Below, piece by piece: positions 41,632-52,300 of a stretch of 64,000 bases of DNA. This DNA is from Triparma columacea (lineage: Eukaryota; Sar; Bolidophyceae; Parmales; Triparmaceae): assembly GCA_030267965.1 (NCBI GenBank), contig BRYA01000570.1, positions 3,517-67,516 of the forward strand, given 5' to 3'. Position 1 is the first letter of the stretch; the number at the start of each line of letters is the position of its first letter. The notes beneath the pieces were generated by a model. It saw only the letters and a list, made by a program, of their open reading frames with translations. It did no database searches and had not been told where the DNA came from. The position numbers were made by a program, and so were the translations under genes.

Positions 41632-42810
41632 ATGCCCAAATCAGCAGTATACTCTGGCGAAGAGTGCTTCGATTATGATCGTGAACTCACAGAGGTCACT
41701 TTTGCAAAGGGAGTGACGAAGATTGGGAATAAGGCCTTCCGGGGATGCTCCTCCCTCTCAGCCATCACCATCCCAGACGGAGTAACGAAGATTGGCATTG
41801 GCGCCTTCTGGGGATGCTCCTCCCTCACGGCCATCACCATCCCAGACGGAGTGATGTGGATCGGCCATCGCGTCTTCTACGGATGCTCCTCCCTCACAGC
41901 CATCACCATCCCGGACGGAGTGACGTGGATTAGCAATGGCGCCTTCATGGAATGCTCCTCCCTCGCAGCAATCACAATCCCAGACTCTATGACGACGATT
42001 GGCCAATTCGCTTTCGAAAATTGCTCCTCCCTCACGGCCATCACAATCCCGGCCTCTGTGACAATGATTGGCAATTCCGCCTTCACTGACTGCTCCTCCC
42101 TCGCTGCTATCACCATCCCGGACTCAGTGACGTCGATTGGCGAGGGCGCCTTCAGCGGATGCTCCTCCCTCACGGCCATCACCATCCCAGACGGAGTTAC
42201 GAAGATTGGCAACTGGGCCTTCTCGAGATGCTCCTCCCTCGCAGCCATCACAATCCCGGACTCAGTGACAACGATTGTCGAAGGCGCCTTCTCTGGATGC
42301 TCCTCCCTCGCAGCCATCACAATCCCGGACTCAGTGACGTCGATTGGCGAATTCGCCTTCAGAGGATGCTCCTCCCTCACGGCCATCACAATCCCGGACT
42401 CATTGATGACGATTGACAAATTCGCATTCTACGAATGCTCCTCCCTCGCAGCCATCACAATCTTGGACTCAGTAATGACGATTGAAGATTACGCCTTTTA
42501 CGGATGCGTAGCTCTGACTAGAATCAGTTTATCTCCTGCCGTCTCTATCGGTTCAAACTGCTTCTCAAACTGCACTGCCCTAATCGCTGCCGCTGCCGAT
42601 CAAAATATGCCGACTGTCAAGGACCTCCTAAATTCTAGGTGGCACCGCATACTTGAACGCGTCACCGTTCTGGTATGCCTCAAGACACTCTTTACTACCC
42701 AGAAAAAGAGGAAGCGACAAGACGGAAGTGAGGCGCAAACACTTGGGGTAACCGCGACACGCAAGAGGCTCCCGAAGGTTATGTGGAGAGTTATTCTGGA
42801 ATTTCTGTGA
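41632..42810 (+). CDS. BspA-type leucine-rich repeat (LRR_5) protein, copy B
   Basis: Intronless, 392 residues. The short N-terminal cap (MPKSAVYSGEECFDYDRELTEVTF split as in the family) leads into about 13 LRR_5 units, then the cap SLSPAVSIGSNCFSNCTALIAAA and the family tail (SRWHRILERVTVLVCLK, ending LPKVMWRVILEFL). Units repeat at 69 nt in DNA. This is why long false frames run antisense to the gene. Cytosolic by absence of a signal. The function beyond a repeat-based binding surface is unknown. Confidence 0.88.
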   Translation: MPKSAVYSGEECFDYDRELTEVTFAKGVTKIGNKAFRGCSSLSAITIPDGVTKIGIGAFWGCSSLTAITIPDGVMWIGHRVFYGCSSLTAITIPDGVTWISNGAFMECSSLAAITIPDSMTTIGQFAFENCSSLTAITIPASVTMIGNSAFTDCSSLAAITIPDSVTSIGEGAFSGCSSLTAITIPDGVTKIGNWAFSRCSSLAAITIPDSVTTIVEGAFSGCSSLAAITIPDSVTSIGEFAFRGCSSLTAITIPDSLMTIDKFAFYECSSLAAITILDSVMTIEDYAFYGCVALTRISLSPAVSIGSNCFSNCTALIAAAADQNMPTVKDLLNSRWHRILERVTVLVCLKTLFTTQKKRKRQDGSEAQTLGVTATRKRLPKVMWRVILEFL

Positions 42811-43208
42811 CTCTAGGTCACTGTTGAACGGCATGCAGAAGGGTCCCGAAATATTTACGAACAACGCTTTCCATTGAACAAACATTTTTCTTTTTTGGTT
42901 GGACTCAATCCCCAATTAATTTGGGGAAAGATTTGGGCATCATTGGCAAGAAAGCTGTATTATAACCTGTATTTTAGGCTTTAAATACTTTTTACAACCA
43001 ACAAAACTCTTCACAATATAAACAACGATACTACTACCTACATCATATCCAAACGCATTGTATTTTTAGCCTAGATTTGGTCGCCAACAAAACTACATCG
43101 CCCAAATCCCTACCTTTCAATCTCATCCTCTCCATCTAATCATTCAAGCCATATCCTAACTCAAGCACTGTCAGGACTTATCTTTCATCCTTCGCAAATC
43201 CTTCACAA
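42811..43208. other. Spacer between LRR copies B and C
   Basis: The first ~110 nt are unique. From about 42925 the conserved upstream block of the LRR family follows up to the ATG. No other feature is seen. Confidence 0.55.
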
Positions 43209-44156
43209 ATGCCCAAATCAGCAGTGTACTCTGGCAAAGAGATCTTCCGTGATCGTGAACTCACAGAGGTGACTTTTGCAAAGGGAGTGACAACGATTGG
43301 CTATCGCGCCTTCGACGGATGCTCCTCCCTTGCAGCCATCACCATCCCAGACGGAGTTACAACGATAAACGCTTACGCCTTCGATGGATGCTCCTCCCTC
43401 GCAGCCATCACAATCCCGGACTCAGTGACGACGATTGGCAAGTCCGCCTTCACTGATTGCTCCTCCCTCGGTGCTATCACCATCCCGGACTCAGTGACGT
43501 CGATTGGCGAGGGCTCCTTCAGCGGATGCTCCTCCCTCACGGCCATCACCATCCCAGACGGAGTGACGACGATTCGCAACTGGGCCTTCTCGAGATGCTC
43601 CTCCCTCGCAGCCATCACAATCCCGGACACAGTGACGACGATTGACAATTACGTCTTTGACGGATGCTCCTCCCTCGCAGCCATCACAATCCCGGATGGA
43701 GTTACGTCGATTGACGAGGGCACCCTCAGCGGATGCTCCTCCCTCGCAGCCATCACAATCCCGGACAGAGTGACGTCGATTGCCAATTGGGCCTTCTTCG
43801 AATGCTCCTCCCTCGCAGCCATCACAATCCCGGACGGAGTAACGACGATTGGCATTGAAGCCTTCTACGGATGCTCCGCCCTGACAAGACTCAGTTTATC
43901 TCCTGCCGTCTCTATCGGTCCAAACTGCTTCTCAGACTGCACTGCCCTAATCTCTGCCGCTGCCCGTCAAAATATGGCGACTGTTGAGGACCTCCTCCAT
44001 TCTAGGTGGTACGCCATACGTGAACGCGTCACCGTTCTGTCCTGCCTCAAGACACTCTTGGAGGTCCAAAATAGCCCTAACACTAACGGAGGTGAAGCGC
44101 TCACACCTGGGGGGCTCCCGCAGGTTATGTGGAGAGTTATTCTGGAATTTCTGTAA
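43209..44156 (+). CDS. BspA-type leucine-rich repeat (LRR_5) protein, copy C (shortest)
   Basis: Intronless, 315 residues with about 10 LRR_5 units, the fewest of the four. N-terminal MPKSAVYSGKEIF and the C-terminal cap/tail (SLSPAVSIGPNCF; ILEFL end) are kept, so length differs by whole repeats. The tail is shortened (GGLPQVMWRVILEFL) compared with B and D. A 398-nt spacer before it holds the conserved upstream block. Confidence 0.88.
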   Translation: MPKSAVYSGKEIFRDRELTEVTFAKGVTTIGYRAFDGCSSLAAITIPDGVTTINAYAFDGCSSLAAITIPDSVTTIGKSAFTDCSSLGAITIPDSVTSIGEGSFSGCSSLTAITIPDGVTTIRNWAFSRCSSLAAITIPDTVTTIDNYVFDGCSSLAAITIPDGVTSIDEGTLSGCSSLAAITIPDRVTSIANWAFFECSSLAAITIPDGVTTIGIEAFYGCSALTRLSLSPAVSIGPNCFSDCTALISAAARQNMATVEDLLHSRWYAIRERVTVLSCLKTLLEVQNSPNTNGGEALTPGGLPQVMWRVILEFL

Positions 44157-44631
44157 CTCTAAAATCAATGTTGAATAATGTAGGCAAGAAAAGTGTCATA
44201 GTGTTTAGCTCTTTTCAGAAGCGACATGCTCATGCAACTCCCTGAGCTATTTTAGAGTAGCTCTTACAAGTAGAGAGAAAATGAGGAAAATAAATGAGGA
44301 ACGGTAACGAGGAAAAAGAAAGGTTGATACCTGAGATCCAGAGTTGAGTCCCGGAATTGAGACTTTGAGATGATTTGGGCATTATTTGCCAAGAAAACTG
44401 TATTAAAGCCCATAATAATACTTTTCACAACCGTCCAAACTCTTCACAATATAAACAACAATACTACTATCTACATCATATCCAAACACATTGTAGTGTA
44501 AGCTCAAATTTGGTCTCCAACAAAACCACATCGCCCAAATACCTAACTTTCAATTCCTCCTCTCCATCTAAACATTCACGCCATACCCTAACTCAAGCGC
44601 TATCAGTACTACCACTTCTATCCTCCCCGAG
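44157..44631. other. Spacer between LRR copies C and D
   Basis: About 210 nt of unique A-rich DNA, then the conserved upstream block from about 44370. The copy here is somewhat more diverged (GCCAAGAAAACTGTATTAAAG) than those before B and C. No other feature is seen. Confidence 0.55.
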
Positions 44632-45876
44632 ATGCCCAGCTCAGTAGTGTACACTGGCGTAGAGAGCTTCAGGGACAACGATGAACTCACAGAGGTCACT
44701 TTTGCAGAGGGAGTGACGAGGATTGGCAAAGGCGCCTTCCACGGTTGCGACTCCCTCGCAGCCATCACAATCCCGAACGGAGTGAAAATGATTGGCGAAG
44801 GCGCCTTTGAAGGCTGCGACTCCCTCGCAGCAATCACAATCCCGGACTCTGTGACATCGATTGGCTATAATGCCTTCAGGGGATGCTTCTCCCTCGCAGC
44901 CATCACAATCCCGGACGGAGTGACGACGATTGTCTATGAAGCCTTCAGGGGATGCTCCTCCCTCGCAGCCATCACAATTCCTGATGGAGTGACGATGATT
45001 TGTGAAGGTGCCTTCAGGGGATGCTCCTCCCTCGCAGCTGTCACAATCCCGGACTCTGTGACGACGATTGGCAAATGCGCCTTCAGCGGATGCTCCTCCC
45101 TCACGACCATCACCATCCCGGACGGAGTGACGTCGATTGGCGAATATGCCTTCGACGAATGCTTCTGCCTCACGGCCATCACCATCCCGGACTCAGTGAC
45201 TATGATTGGCAATGGCGCCTTCTACGAATGCTCCTCCCTCGCAGCCATCACAATCCCAGACGGAGTGACAACGATTGGCGAATGCGCCTTCTGGAGATGC
45301 TCCTCCCTCGCAGCCATCACAATCCCAGACGGAGTGACGACGATTGGCGAATTCACCTTCGCAGATTGCTCCTCCCTCGCAGTCATCACAATCCCGGACT
45401 CAGTGACGACAATTGGCGAATGCGCCTTCCAGGAATGCTCCTCCCTCGCAGCTGTCACAATCCCAGACGGAGTGACGACAATTGACGATCAGGCCTTCTA
45501 CGAATGCTCCTCCCTCGCAGCCATCTCAATCCCGGCCTCTGTGACGATGATTTACGATGGCGCCTTCTACGGATGCACCGCCCTGACGAGACTCAGTTTA
45601 TCTCCCGTCGTCTTCATCGGTGAAGACTGCTTCCTCAACTGCACCGCCTTAATCTCAGCCGCTGCCTCACAAAACATGCCGACTGTCAAGGACCTCCTCA
45701 ATTCTAGGTGGCACCGCATACTTGAACGAGTCACTGTCCTGTCCTGCATCAAGACACTCTTGGAGGACCAAAATACACCTAACACTAACGGAGGTGAATC
45801 GCTCATACTTGGGTCAACTGCGGCATGCGAGAGGCTCCCGAAAGTTCTTTGGAGAGTTATACTGGAATTTCTGTAA
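44632..45876 (+). CDS. BspA-type leucine-rich repeat (LRR_5) protein, copy D
   Basis: Intronless, 414 residues with about 14 LRR_5 units. The first two carry CDSLAAI instead of CSSLAAI, and one has FDECFCLTAI. The cap (SLSPVVFIGEDCF) and tail (CERLPKVLWRVILEFL) are kept. It is the closest to the intact GPx-like gene, whose stop lies 113 nt downstream on the other strand. That arrangement matches the GPx fragment found in front of copy B. Confidence 0.88.
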   Translation: MPSSVVYTGVESFRDNDELTEVTFAEGVTRIGKGAFHGCDSLAAITIPNGVKMIGEGAFEGCDSLAAITIPDSVTSIGYNAFRGCFSLAAITIPDGVTTIVYEAFRGCSSLAAITIPDGVTMICEGAFRGCSSLAAVTIPDSVTTIGKCAFSGCSSLTTITIPDGVTSIGEYAFDECFCLTAITIPDSVTMIGNGAFYECSSLAAITIPDGVTTIGECAFWRCSSLAAITIPDGVTTIGEFTFADCSSLAVITIPDSVTTIGECAFQECSSLAAVTIPDGVTTIDDQAFYECSSLAAISIPASVTMIYDGAFYGCTALTRLSLSPVVFIGEDCFLNCTALISAAASQNMPTVKDLLNSRWHRILERVTVLSCIKTLLEDQNTPNTNGGESLILGSTAACERLPKVLWRVILEFL

Positions 45877-45988
45877 GGCTAAAATCAAAAGCGCAAAAAT
45901 GTTCTGTTGTATTTTTTTTTCTTTTGCTTTATTAAAACATCTCTCCCCCCCCCGTCTCCTCTCCCCTGCCGCCCTTCTCTTTCCCCCC

Positions 45989-47453
45989 TCACTGGTCGTA
46001 GTAGTTCAGCCCCTTCTTAAAAGCGTACTCGCTGACCTCCGCCTCCCTACCCGCGTCCCTCCACTCCTCAAGGTAGTTGCCTCTAGCTGGGGGGAGAGGG
46101 GAGGAAGAAAGGAGGGAAGCTATGTCCTCCTCTAATGTTATGGGGGCGTACTTACGGGGGTAACGGCTTTGGGGGGGTGAGGGGAGGGAGGGAGGGAGAA
46201 AGAGAGAAGGTAGCGCTCGAGTTTAGTGTGTGATGTAATGTATTTTTGAGGAATTTCGACAACAAAGTTGGACAAACAACAACGCGGCACTCACCGGACG
46301 GGCAAGCCTGTCTTGCCGTCGATCAGGAACTTCTCAAAGTTGAGCTCTATCCTCCCCAGCCCCGCCGGGGTCCTGCACGTCCCCTCCAGCCACCTCATCA
46401 TCGGATCCGCCCCGCTCCCCAAAACGTTCGTCTTGTCCAGAAGGACGGTGGAAGGGTTTATACCGTAACCGTACTCGCTGGCTACCTTGAGACGGAGGAG
46501 GGACGAAGTGTCGGGCTCGTAGTAACCCTGGTCGGTAGGAACGCAGACGACGGTTAGGGGGAGAGGGTAGGGGTTTGAGTCGGACTGGTGGTGGTGGGGT
46601 GGGTGGGTGGGTTAGTTTCTTCCCCTTGTACCGTCGTTGCAATCATCCTACCATTCCATTCAAAACCAACAATTTTTCGCGCACTCCTCACCTTTGCCCC
46701 GTACTTCCCAGCGAGCTGGATCAACTGGGGGATGTTTTTCCTAGCCATTGGGTCGTCCTGCTTTATGTTCACCAAAAGTATGGCCCCGGGGCGCTCCTCA
46801 TAATCCTCTTCCACCTCAACCTTCACGGGCTCCCCTCCCTCCGAAGACGGAGGATTCAACTTTACGACCTTCCTGGTTCCACGCTTCACACCGACAGCCT
46901 CTGAGAGGGGAACTGTCTTGCCATTGATCATGACATCAAAATCATAAATACTGCGACAATTGAAGTGGGAGAATCGCGAAGGGAATTGCGCAAGTGATTG
47001 AAATTGTAAGTTCAGGTGGTTGGGGCGGGATTTTGGAGCGGAGGTATCAGGATAATTCCCTTTCACTTTCAACACACAGAGCAGGTCTTTGTTTTGTATT
47101 CACGACACTGTTCCATTCCTTGTCCATTCTCACCTCTTGCCCCCTCCGTAGTCAGACTGACCGAGCCCACTAGCCCCTCTCGCGGCATTTCGCATAGTCA
47201 GGTCCTCAAGGTCCGACCTCTTCTGGAGCTCCCTCGCCCTCCGCTGAATCACCTCCTCAGGAGTCTCATCATCAGCAAAGGCAGGCTGCAGGATAGAGAT
47301 TGATGACGCTACGAGCCCGCCACGAAACAAGTCTCTCCGAGAGGTGATAGGGGAAGCTGAAGGAATGGTGTGTGTGGTCGGCTTTGATATCGGAGGAGTA
47401 TTTTTCAGCGACGAGGACAGAACTAGAGAAATTAGCAGGAGAGTTGAGCGCAT
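45989..47453 (-). CDS. Plastid (thylakoid-lumen) glutathione-peroxidase-fold protein lacking the peroxidatic cysteine
   Basis: Four exons, 47453-47134, 46950-46692, 46584-46295 and 46166-45989 (phases 2, 0, 2), give 348 residues. N-terminal: hydrophobic signal (MRSTLLLISLVLSSS), a Ser/Thr/Pro-rich stretch, then a twin-arginine lumen signal (RRDLFRGGLVASSISILQPAFA, cleavage after AFA), as in plastid lumen proteins. The GPx fold begins at SIYDFDVMINGKTVPLSEA, followed by AILLVNIKQDDPMARKN, VCVPTDQGYYEPDT and LNFEKFLIDGKTGLPVRRYPRKYAPITLEEDI, which fits the GPx C-terminal pattern. The catalytic Cys/Sec position reads KQDD; the W of WNFTKF is L; Gln and Asn are kept. An 80-residue insert separates the first strand pair. 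Peroxidase activity is unlikely; a lumenal structural or binding role is inferred. Confidence 0.75.
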
Positions 47454-48239
47454 ACTAAGTCAATGGATGCGCAAATACTTGGAGAGGAACAGAAAATGTC
47501 GTTTGAAACGTTTAAAGAGTTTGCAAGATTTTGTCAGATTTCATTCGTGTCGATTTCGCGACCTGAAATCTTGGAAACATTATAAATTTGTGTTAGACAC
47601 AAATATTGTATAATTAGCAAATGGAAATATAATTGAAGGCACACATTAATGACAACACTTTTGGCAAATTTTTTATAAATTTGAAGATACTCTAGAGAAT
47701 CAAATGGATCATAATATTTGTAATATACAATATAAAACAATTTTTCTGAATAAAAGCATTTCTGACACTATTTAAAAATTGAATTTTTATAACATTATTA
47801 AGATAACTATTTGAAATTCTAAATAACTTACAATATAAACATTTGTGATTAAAATAATATATAAAAAGAGACAACATGAATATTCGTTCTTTTGGTTAGT
47901 TCCTAGATTTTGTTACAGATTTTTTTTGACATTTTGCGGCATGACTTGTACACTGAAGAGGCATTTAGGGACATGCGAAAGGGGCGTCACTTTCGCGACT
48001 ACTTTGTTTTTACGAAGCGCATTCCGTGTTTCGACAGTAAAGATCAACTTGAGCTCAAAACAGAACGCCTTACATTTCTATTTGTTGATACATCAACTGT
48101 CGTGCCTTCAATCTATAATTCTTGCTAAATCATTTCATGTTGCTCGTAGCACGAAGGCGCACTGCTCAAACGAACAAAAATCCTAACGAGATCCAGAAAC
48201 CCAAACCCCAAACCTAAAATTGAACAATAAATTAAAACC
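47454..48239. other. Divergent intergenic region with a very AT-rich block
   Basis: From about 47580 to 47880 the sequence is exceptionally A/T-rich, unlike anything else here. The rest (47885-48239) is mixed. Small frames such as 47910-48128 (YTEEAFRDMRKGRHFRDYF) match no family I know. The region must hold the promoters of both the GPx-like and the FoP-like genes. Confidence 0.5.
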
Positions 48240-49017
48240 ATGGCACGCAGCGGACCCAAAGGTGGAAGGAAGGTTAGTGTCTCTCATCATACATACTATA
48301 CACCCCCCCCCCACACCTTCATCCAACCTCTAATGTGTCTCTAACCCAATTTCTCCTCCTCACCAACTCGACGTTCTCGTTCCACTTCCCAAACAAATAC
48401 AGAACAACAATAGCCCCAAGCGCTCATCCGGCGGGGGGAGAAATAACAACGCAAAATCTCGCCCTGTTAGCGGAGGAAGGGCCAGGAGTAACTCTCAGGT
48501 GAGATTCCCAACAACTGCCAATTACCCGCCCACGTTGTGAAGGTCGAAATTACTGATATATGCAAATACATCCAACGCCGCCGTTCATACCTTACCCAAA
48601 ACTCCCTCAACTCCCCCCCCCCTCCAATAAAGAACCGCAAACCCGGCAACAACAACAGGAACAACAACAACAACAACAACAACAGGTAAGAAGGGGGGAC
48701 ATCAACACCAACGTAGCACTGCAATAAACTGATCCACTAACGCACCCACCTCCGCTCTTCTCGTCGCTTGTCGCAGCAACAAAAAGAAGCCCAAGCCGAA
48801 GAACGGCAAGAAGCCAGCCGGCAAGAAGTCAGCCCCTGAGAAGCCCAAGACTCAGGAGGAGCTTGATGCTGAGATGGACTCCTATTGGATGAACTCCAAG
48901 GACAAGGCCGTGGCTGGTAAGAAGCTCGACGACGACATGGATTCATACTGGGCTCAAAAGGAGGACAAGAATGAGGCGGAGGAGGCGCCTGCTGCTGAAG
49001 AGGAAGCCAAGGAGTGA
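48240..49017 (+). CDS. FoP-duplication (ALYREF/CHTOP-like) mRNA export adaptor
   Basis: Four small exons, 48240-48272, 48403-48498, 48633-48685 and 48777-49017 (phases 0, 0, 2), give 140 residues. The protein is basic and Asn/Gly/Arg-rich (GGGRNNNAKSRPVSGGRAR, then an Asn run from AAC repeats), then Lys-rich. It ends with two copies of the FoP/UAP56-binding motif: LDAEMDSYWMNSKDKA and LDDDMDSYWAQKED. Proteins with this C-terminus bind the DEAD-box helicase UAP56 (DDX39B) in the TREX complex and couple mRNA processing to export. No RRM is present, so it is more like CHTOP/UIF than ALYREF itself. Exons were joined from phase-consistent GT-AG sites; the first exon is only 33 nt. Confidence 0.78.
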
Positions 49018-49332
49018 AGTGGACGACTGAATCCTGACCAGATACACACGTAAACAGCTAAATCAAAAACATTGCTTTATGCCAACAATAACAAAATCGG
49101 GAAAACCAATTCAGCTTGATTGCTTTTCTCCCCCCCTTCTCTCCCCCCCTTCTCTCCCCCCCTTCTCTCCCCCCCCCTTTAAAGGTAAACGCACTTCTTT
49201 GCACTACAAAAGGTCAATTAAGATCGTTTCATGTGTCTCAACCGTTACTCTCTCCCTCCCCCATCTCCCCCCTTCCCCCCCTTTTCTCCCCTTAATATTC
49301 CCCCCATACTCCCCCCCTCCCTCCCTCCCCCC
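49018..49332. other. Convergent 3' spacer with C/T-rich tandem repeats
   Basis: The spacer lies between two converging genes. It contains a short tandem run of TTCTCTCCCCCCC-like units (49125-49180) and more CCCT-rich DNA before the stop of the CAF-1 gene. No gene is seen. Confidence 0.5.
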
Positions 49333-52300
49333 CTACTCAGTCTTCTGTTTCTTCCCCCCCCCCTCCTCCCCTCCAATAAGCGCCATGAAGTCGATATCCG
49401 CGTAGATCCTCTTCTTCTCTTCCTTCTTCGCCTTCTTCGCTTCCTCCGCCTTCTTCTTCTTCTCTTCATCCGTCATTCCCACCACTCCTGCAACCGCCCC
49501 TGCGCTGCTTCCTGCGAAGACGTTCCCCGTCCCCCCGATGGTCATTCCCGCGAGCCCCCCGTTCTTCTCGACCTCGAGCTCCCTTCCCTTGACCCTCCAA
49601 ACGACTGTCCCGGCCCCGAGCTTGACCTTCTCGGCGAGCTCGGCGACGCTCCCGGCGACTTGCTTCTTACTCGGCCTTTCGAGGCCGTCGAACAAATCAT
49701 CGCGGGCGAGGTAATCGTTCACCAGGGTGTCCTTGCTCTTGCAGCTGTTGTTATGAACAAAGTCGAGGAACTTGGGCATCATCTTCTCGGTGATTCCGTT
49801 GAACTTCCCCTCCCCTCCGGCCCTGATTCCTCCCTTTACGGGGAACGGGGTTAGGTTGACCTTGATGCTTCCATCGAGCGATACGATCCCGCACGATTCC
49901 ATAACGGCTGCAGCCTCGGACTTGTCCCCCTCCTCGAACTTCCTTGGGATGCCCCCTGGGAGGCAGGAGATGATAATCTTTTCCTTGAAGGAGTTGTCAT
50001 CATCCGCGACGTTCCTCTTCCTGATCTCGGCCTCGGCGGCGTTGTCGTCCTCCTGACCGAGGTCGTCGTCTCCGCACATCCACCCGTCATCATAGTCGTA
50101 CTGCCGATACGAGCGAGAGAAGCGTTGCGTTAGCGGATATGATGCGACGAGATGAGAATCCAGGTTACTTTCCATTCCGCATTTCCCATTTTGTTCACTT
50201 GTCTCACCTTCTCTCCCTCCTCTTCTTCCCCGATGTCTTCATCCTTGTCCTCCTCGATGTCCTCCCCGGGCTCCTCCTCTTCCCACTCCGCCTCGCTGTC
50301 GTAGTCGTAGTTAAGGACCTCGGTGTCCTTCCCGAACGGCCTACGACCCGTGACAAAGGTGCTCTTCTTGCTCCAAGTTCCCATGTACGGTGGCCTCTCG
50401 TCCTGCGGGTAGGTCGGGCAACAAGCAGAGGAGGGTGTGAGGGAAGGTGGGGTTCATGGCGCCGGGGCTTAGGGTACGAATCTATACCGCCTTTTCTACG
50501 GATGATGTCTCTATTTTCTCCCCCCCCCCCTTACTCACCTCTTCGAACATGAGTAACTTCTTCCTGTTCCAAACCTTCACCGTCTTGGGTTCCGTGTACG
50601 GTTGCGCGATGCTAAACGGGTTTGACGGGTCCGCCCCTGGTGGGAATACCGTCGCCATAACATTGACCGCTACGTACTTTCCCTTCCCCTTAGGTTTCGT
50701 GGTTTTGAGGTTGAGGGGAGAGCTGCTGTCTTGGGCGCTGAGGAGCTTCCAGAAATTTTCGGACGCAGCCGAGGTCATGGTCTTCTTGTTAGGGTTACCC
50801 TTCCCCTTGGTCTCTACGATCTCGTCCTTCCCTCCCCCCACGACTTCGATGCCGTCCTTTTCCACGCTCAGTTGGTCGGTCTTCTTGTTCGCTGGTGCCT
50901 TGAAGAAACCCATCATCATGGACTTCTGCTTGTTCAGCTTCAACGCCTTTGCCTTCGAGGCTTCCTCCTTCTCCTGTGGCGCGGCGGGTTATGGACGGCG
51001 AGCGTCAGTGTATTGCGAACCATCGTCTTGAGGTCACCCGTTTCAAATGTCATTCCCGCTTATCTCCTCACCTTTTCCTTCTTTTCCTTTTCCTCCTTAA
51101 CCTTCAATTTCTTCATATCGTTGATCCTCCCCGCCTCCTCCTTCAATTTCTTAATCTTCTCCTTCTCCTCTTCCCTCTTAACCGCCGCGTCCCTCTTCTC
51201 CTTCTCCTTCGCCGCGGCCGCTTCTTCCTTAGCTTTATCATCGGTTCTGATTTTCATCAACTTACCAACCTCGTCTTTAATCTTCTTCCCCAACCCCGGT
51301 GTCTTCACCAAAGCGTCGATGACCCTGGAGGTGGCTTTAACCCTAGCCCCGATCTTTTTCCTGAACGCCCTTGCTGGCCTGACGAGCTTACCGAGAGTCT
51401 CTTTAGGGAGGAAATCAAGGACTTTACTCTCCCAGAACCAGCACGCGTTCTCCGTATTATCAGTCTTCCACCCGTCAGGTTGCTCAACCGAGGTCGACGG
51501 CGCTAAACCGTAGGACTTACGTTCAGCGAGTTCAAGTAGTAGTGTCCTCAGTTCAATCTCCTGTCCCACCAGGTCAATCCCTTCGTCCCCCTCCCCGATT
51601 TTAACAACCACGTCACTAACGAGGTCGTCTAGGTCGAGTTTGCTGTTCTCTACGATCGAGAGCAGCTTTGAGAGATGCGTTGAGGGCACGATCTTGCCGT
51701 CGCCGTTAGAGTTGGAGGAGGGGTTTGCGGGGTCAGATGATATGACTGATGCAACGGGGGCGAGGGGGATAACGGGGACGGACTTTGGGCTCTTCAAGAG
51801 CATGTCCAGGTACTACAAGCGGGGGTGGGGTGGAGGGTGGGTGGGTTGGTGTGGGGGAGAGGGGGGGGGTGGGTAAGTTTCGTTTCCCTTAAAGTTGTGT
51901 GTCTCTCCATCTCCCCCCCTCCCCCCCCCCTTCTTACCTCGTCTCTGATAGCCTCATACTTAGCGACTTCTTCAGTATCGACTTCAACCTTAGGAGGTGG
52001 TGTAGCAGCCGCCTTCGGAGTCGGTGTCTTCTTACGCCCACTCTTAATCTTCGTCTGTACTTCTACATCTGTTGCTGCGTTAGCAGTCTTAGTAGCGGCT
52101 TCGGTGGATGCGGCTGGTGATTCCTGGAGGTTTAGGAATTTACCAACCTCCTTCCTGCTCCGCAATTTCTTCCCGTTCGGGGCGACGTAGTTGAAGGAGC
52201 TCTTGGTGAACTCCACGGTGAATCCGGAGATCAGGGTTGAGGGTGCGGAACAGGTTTGAGTTATGTAGGTGGTTAGAGACTCTAACTTCTTCGCAGATGC

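Noticed and set aside
37508..45876. Possible CRISPR-like regular repeats
   Set aside because: The regular 69-nt spacing is protein-coding LRR periodicity in a eukaryote, with no unique spacers.
47910..48128. Frame with YTEEAFRDMRKGRHFRDYF in the intergenic region
   Set aside because: No family match, no splice context, and sits in the likely promoter of the FoP-like gene.
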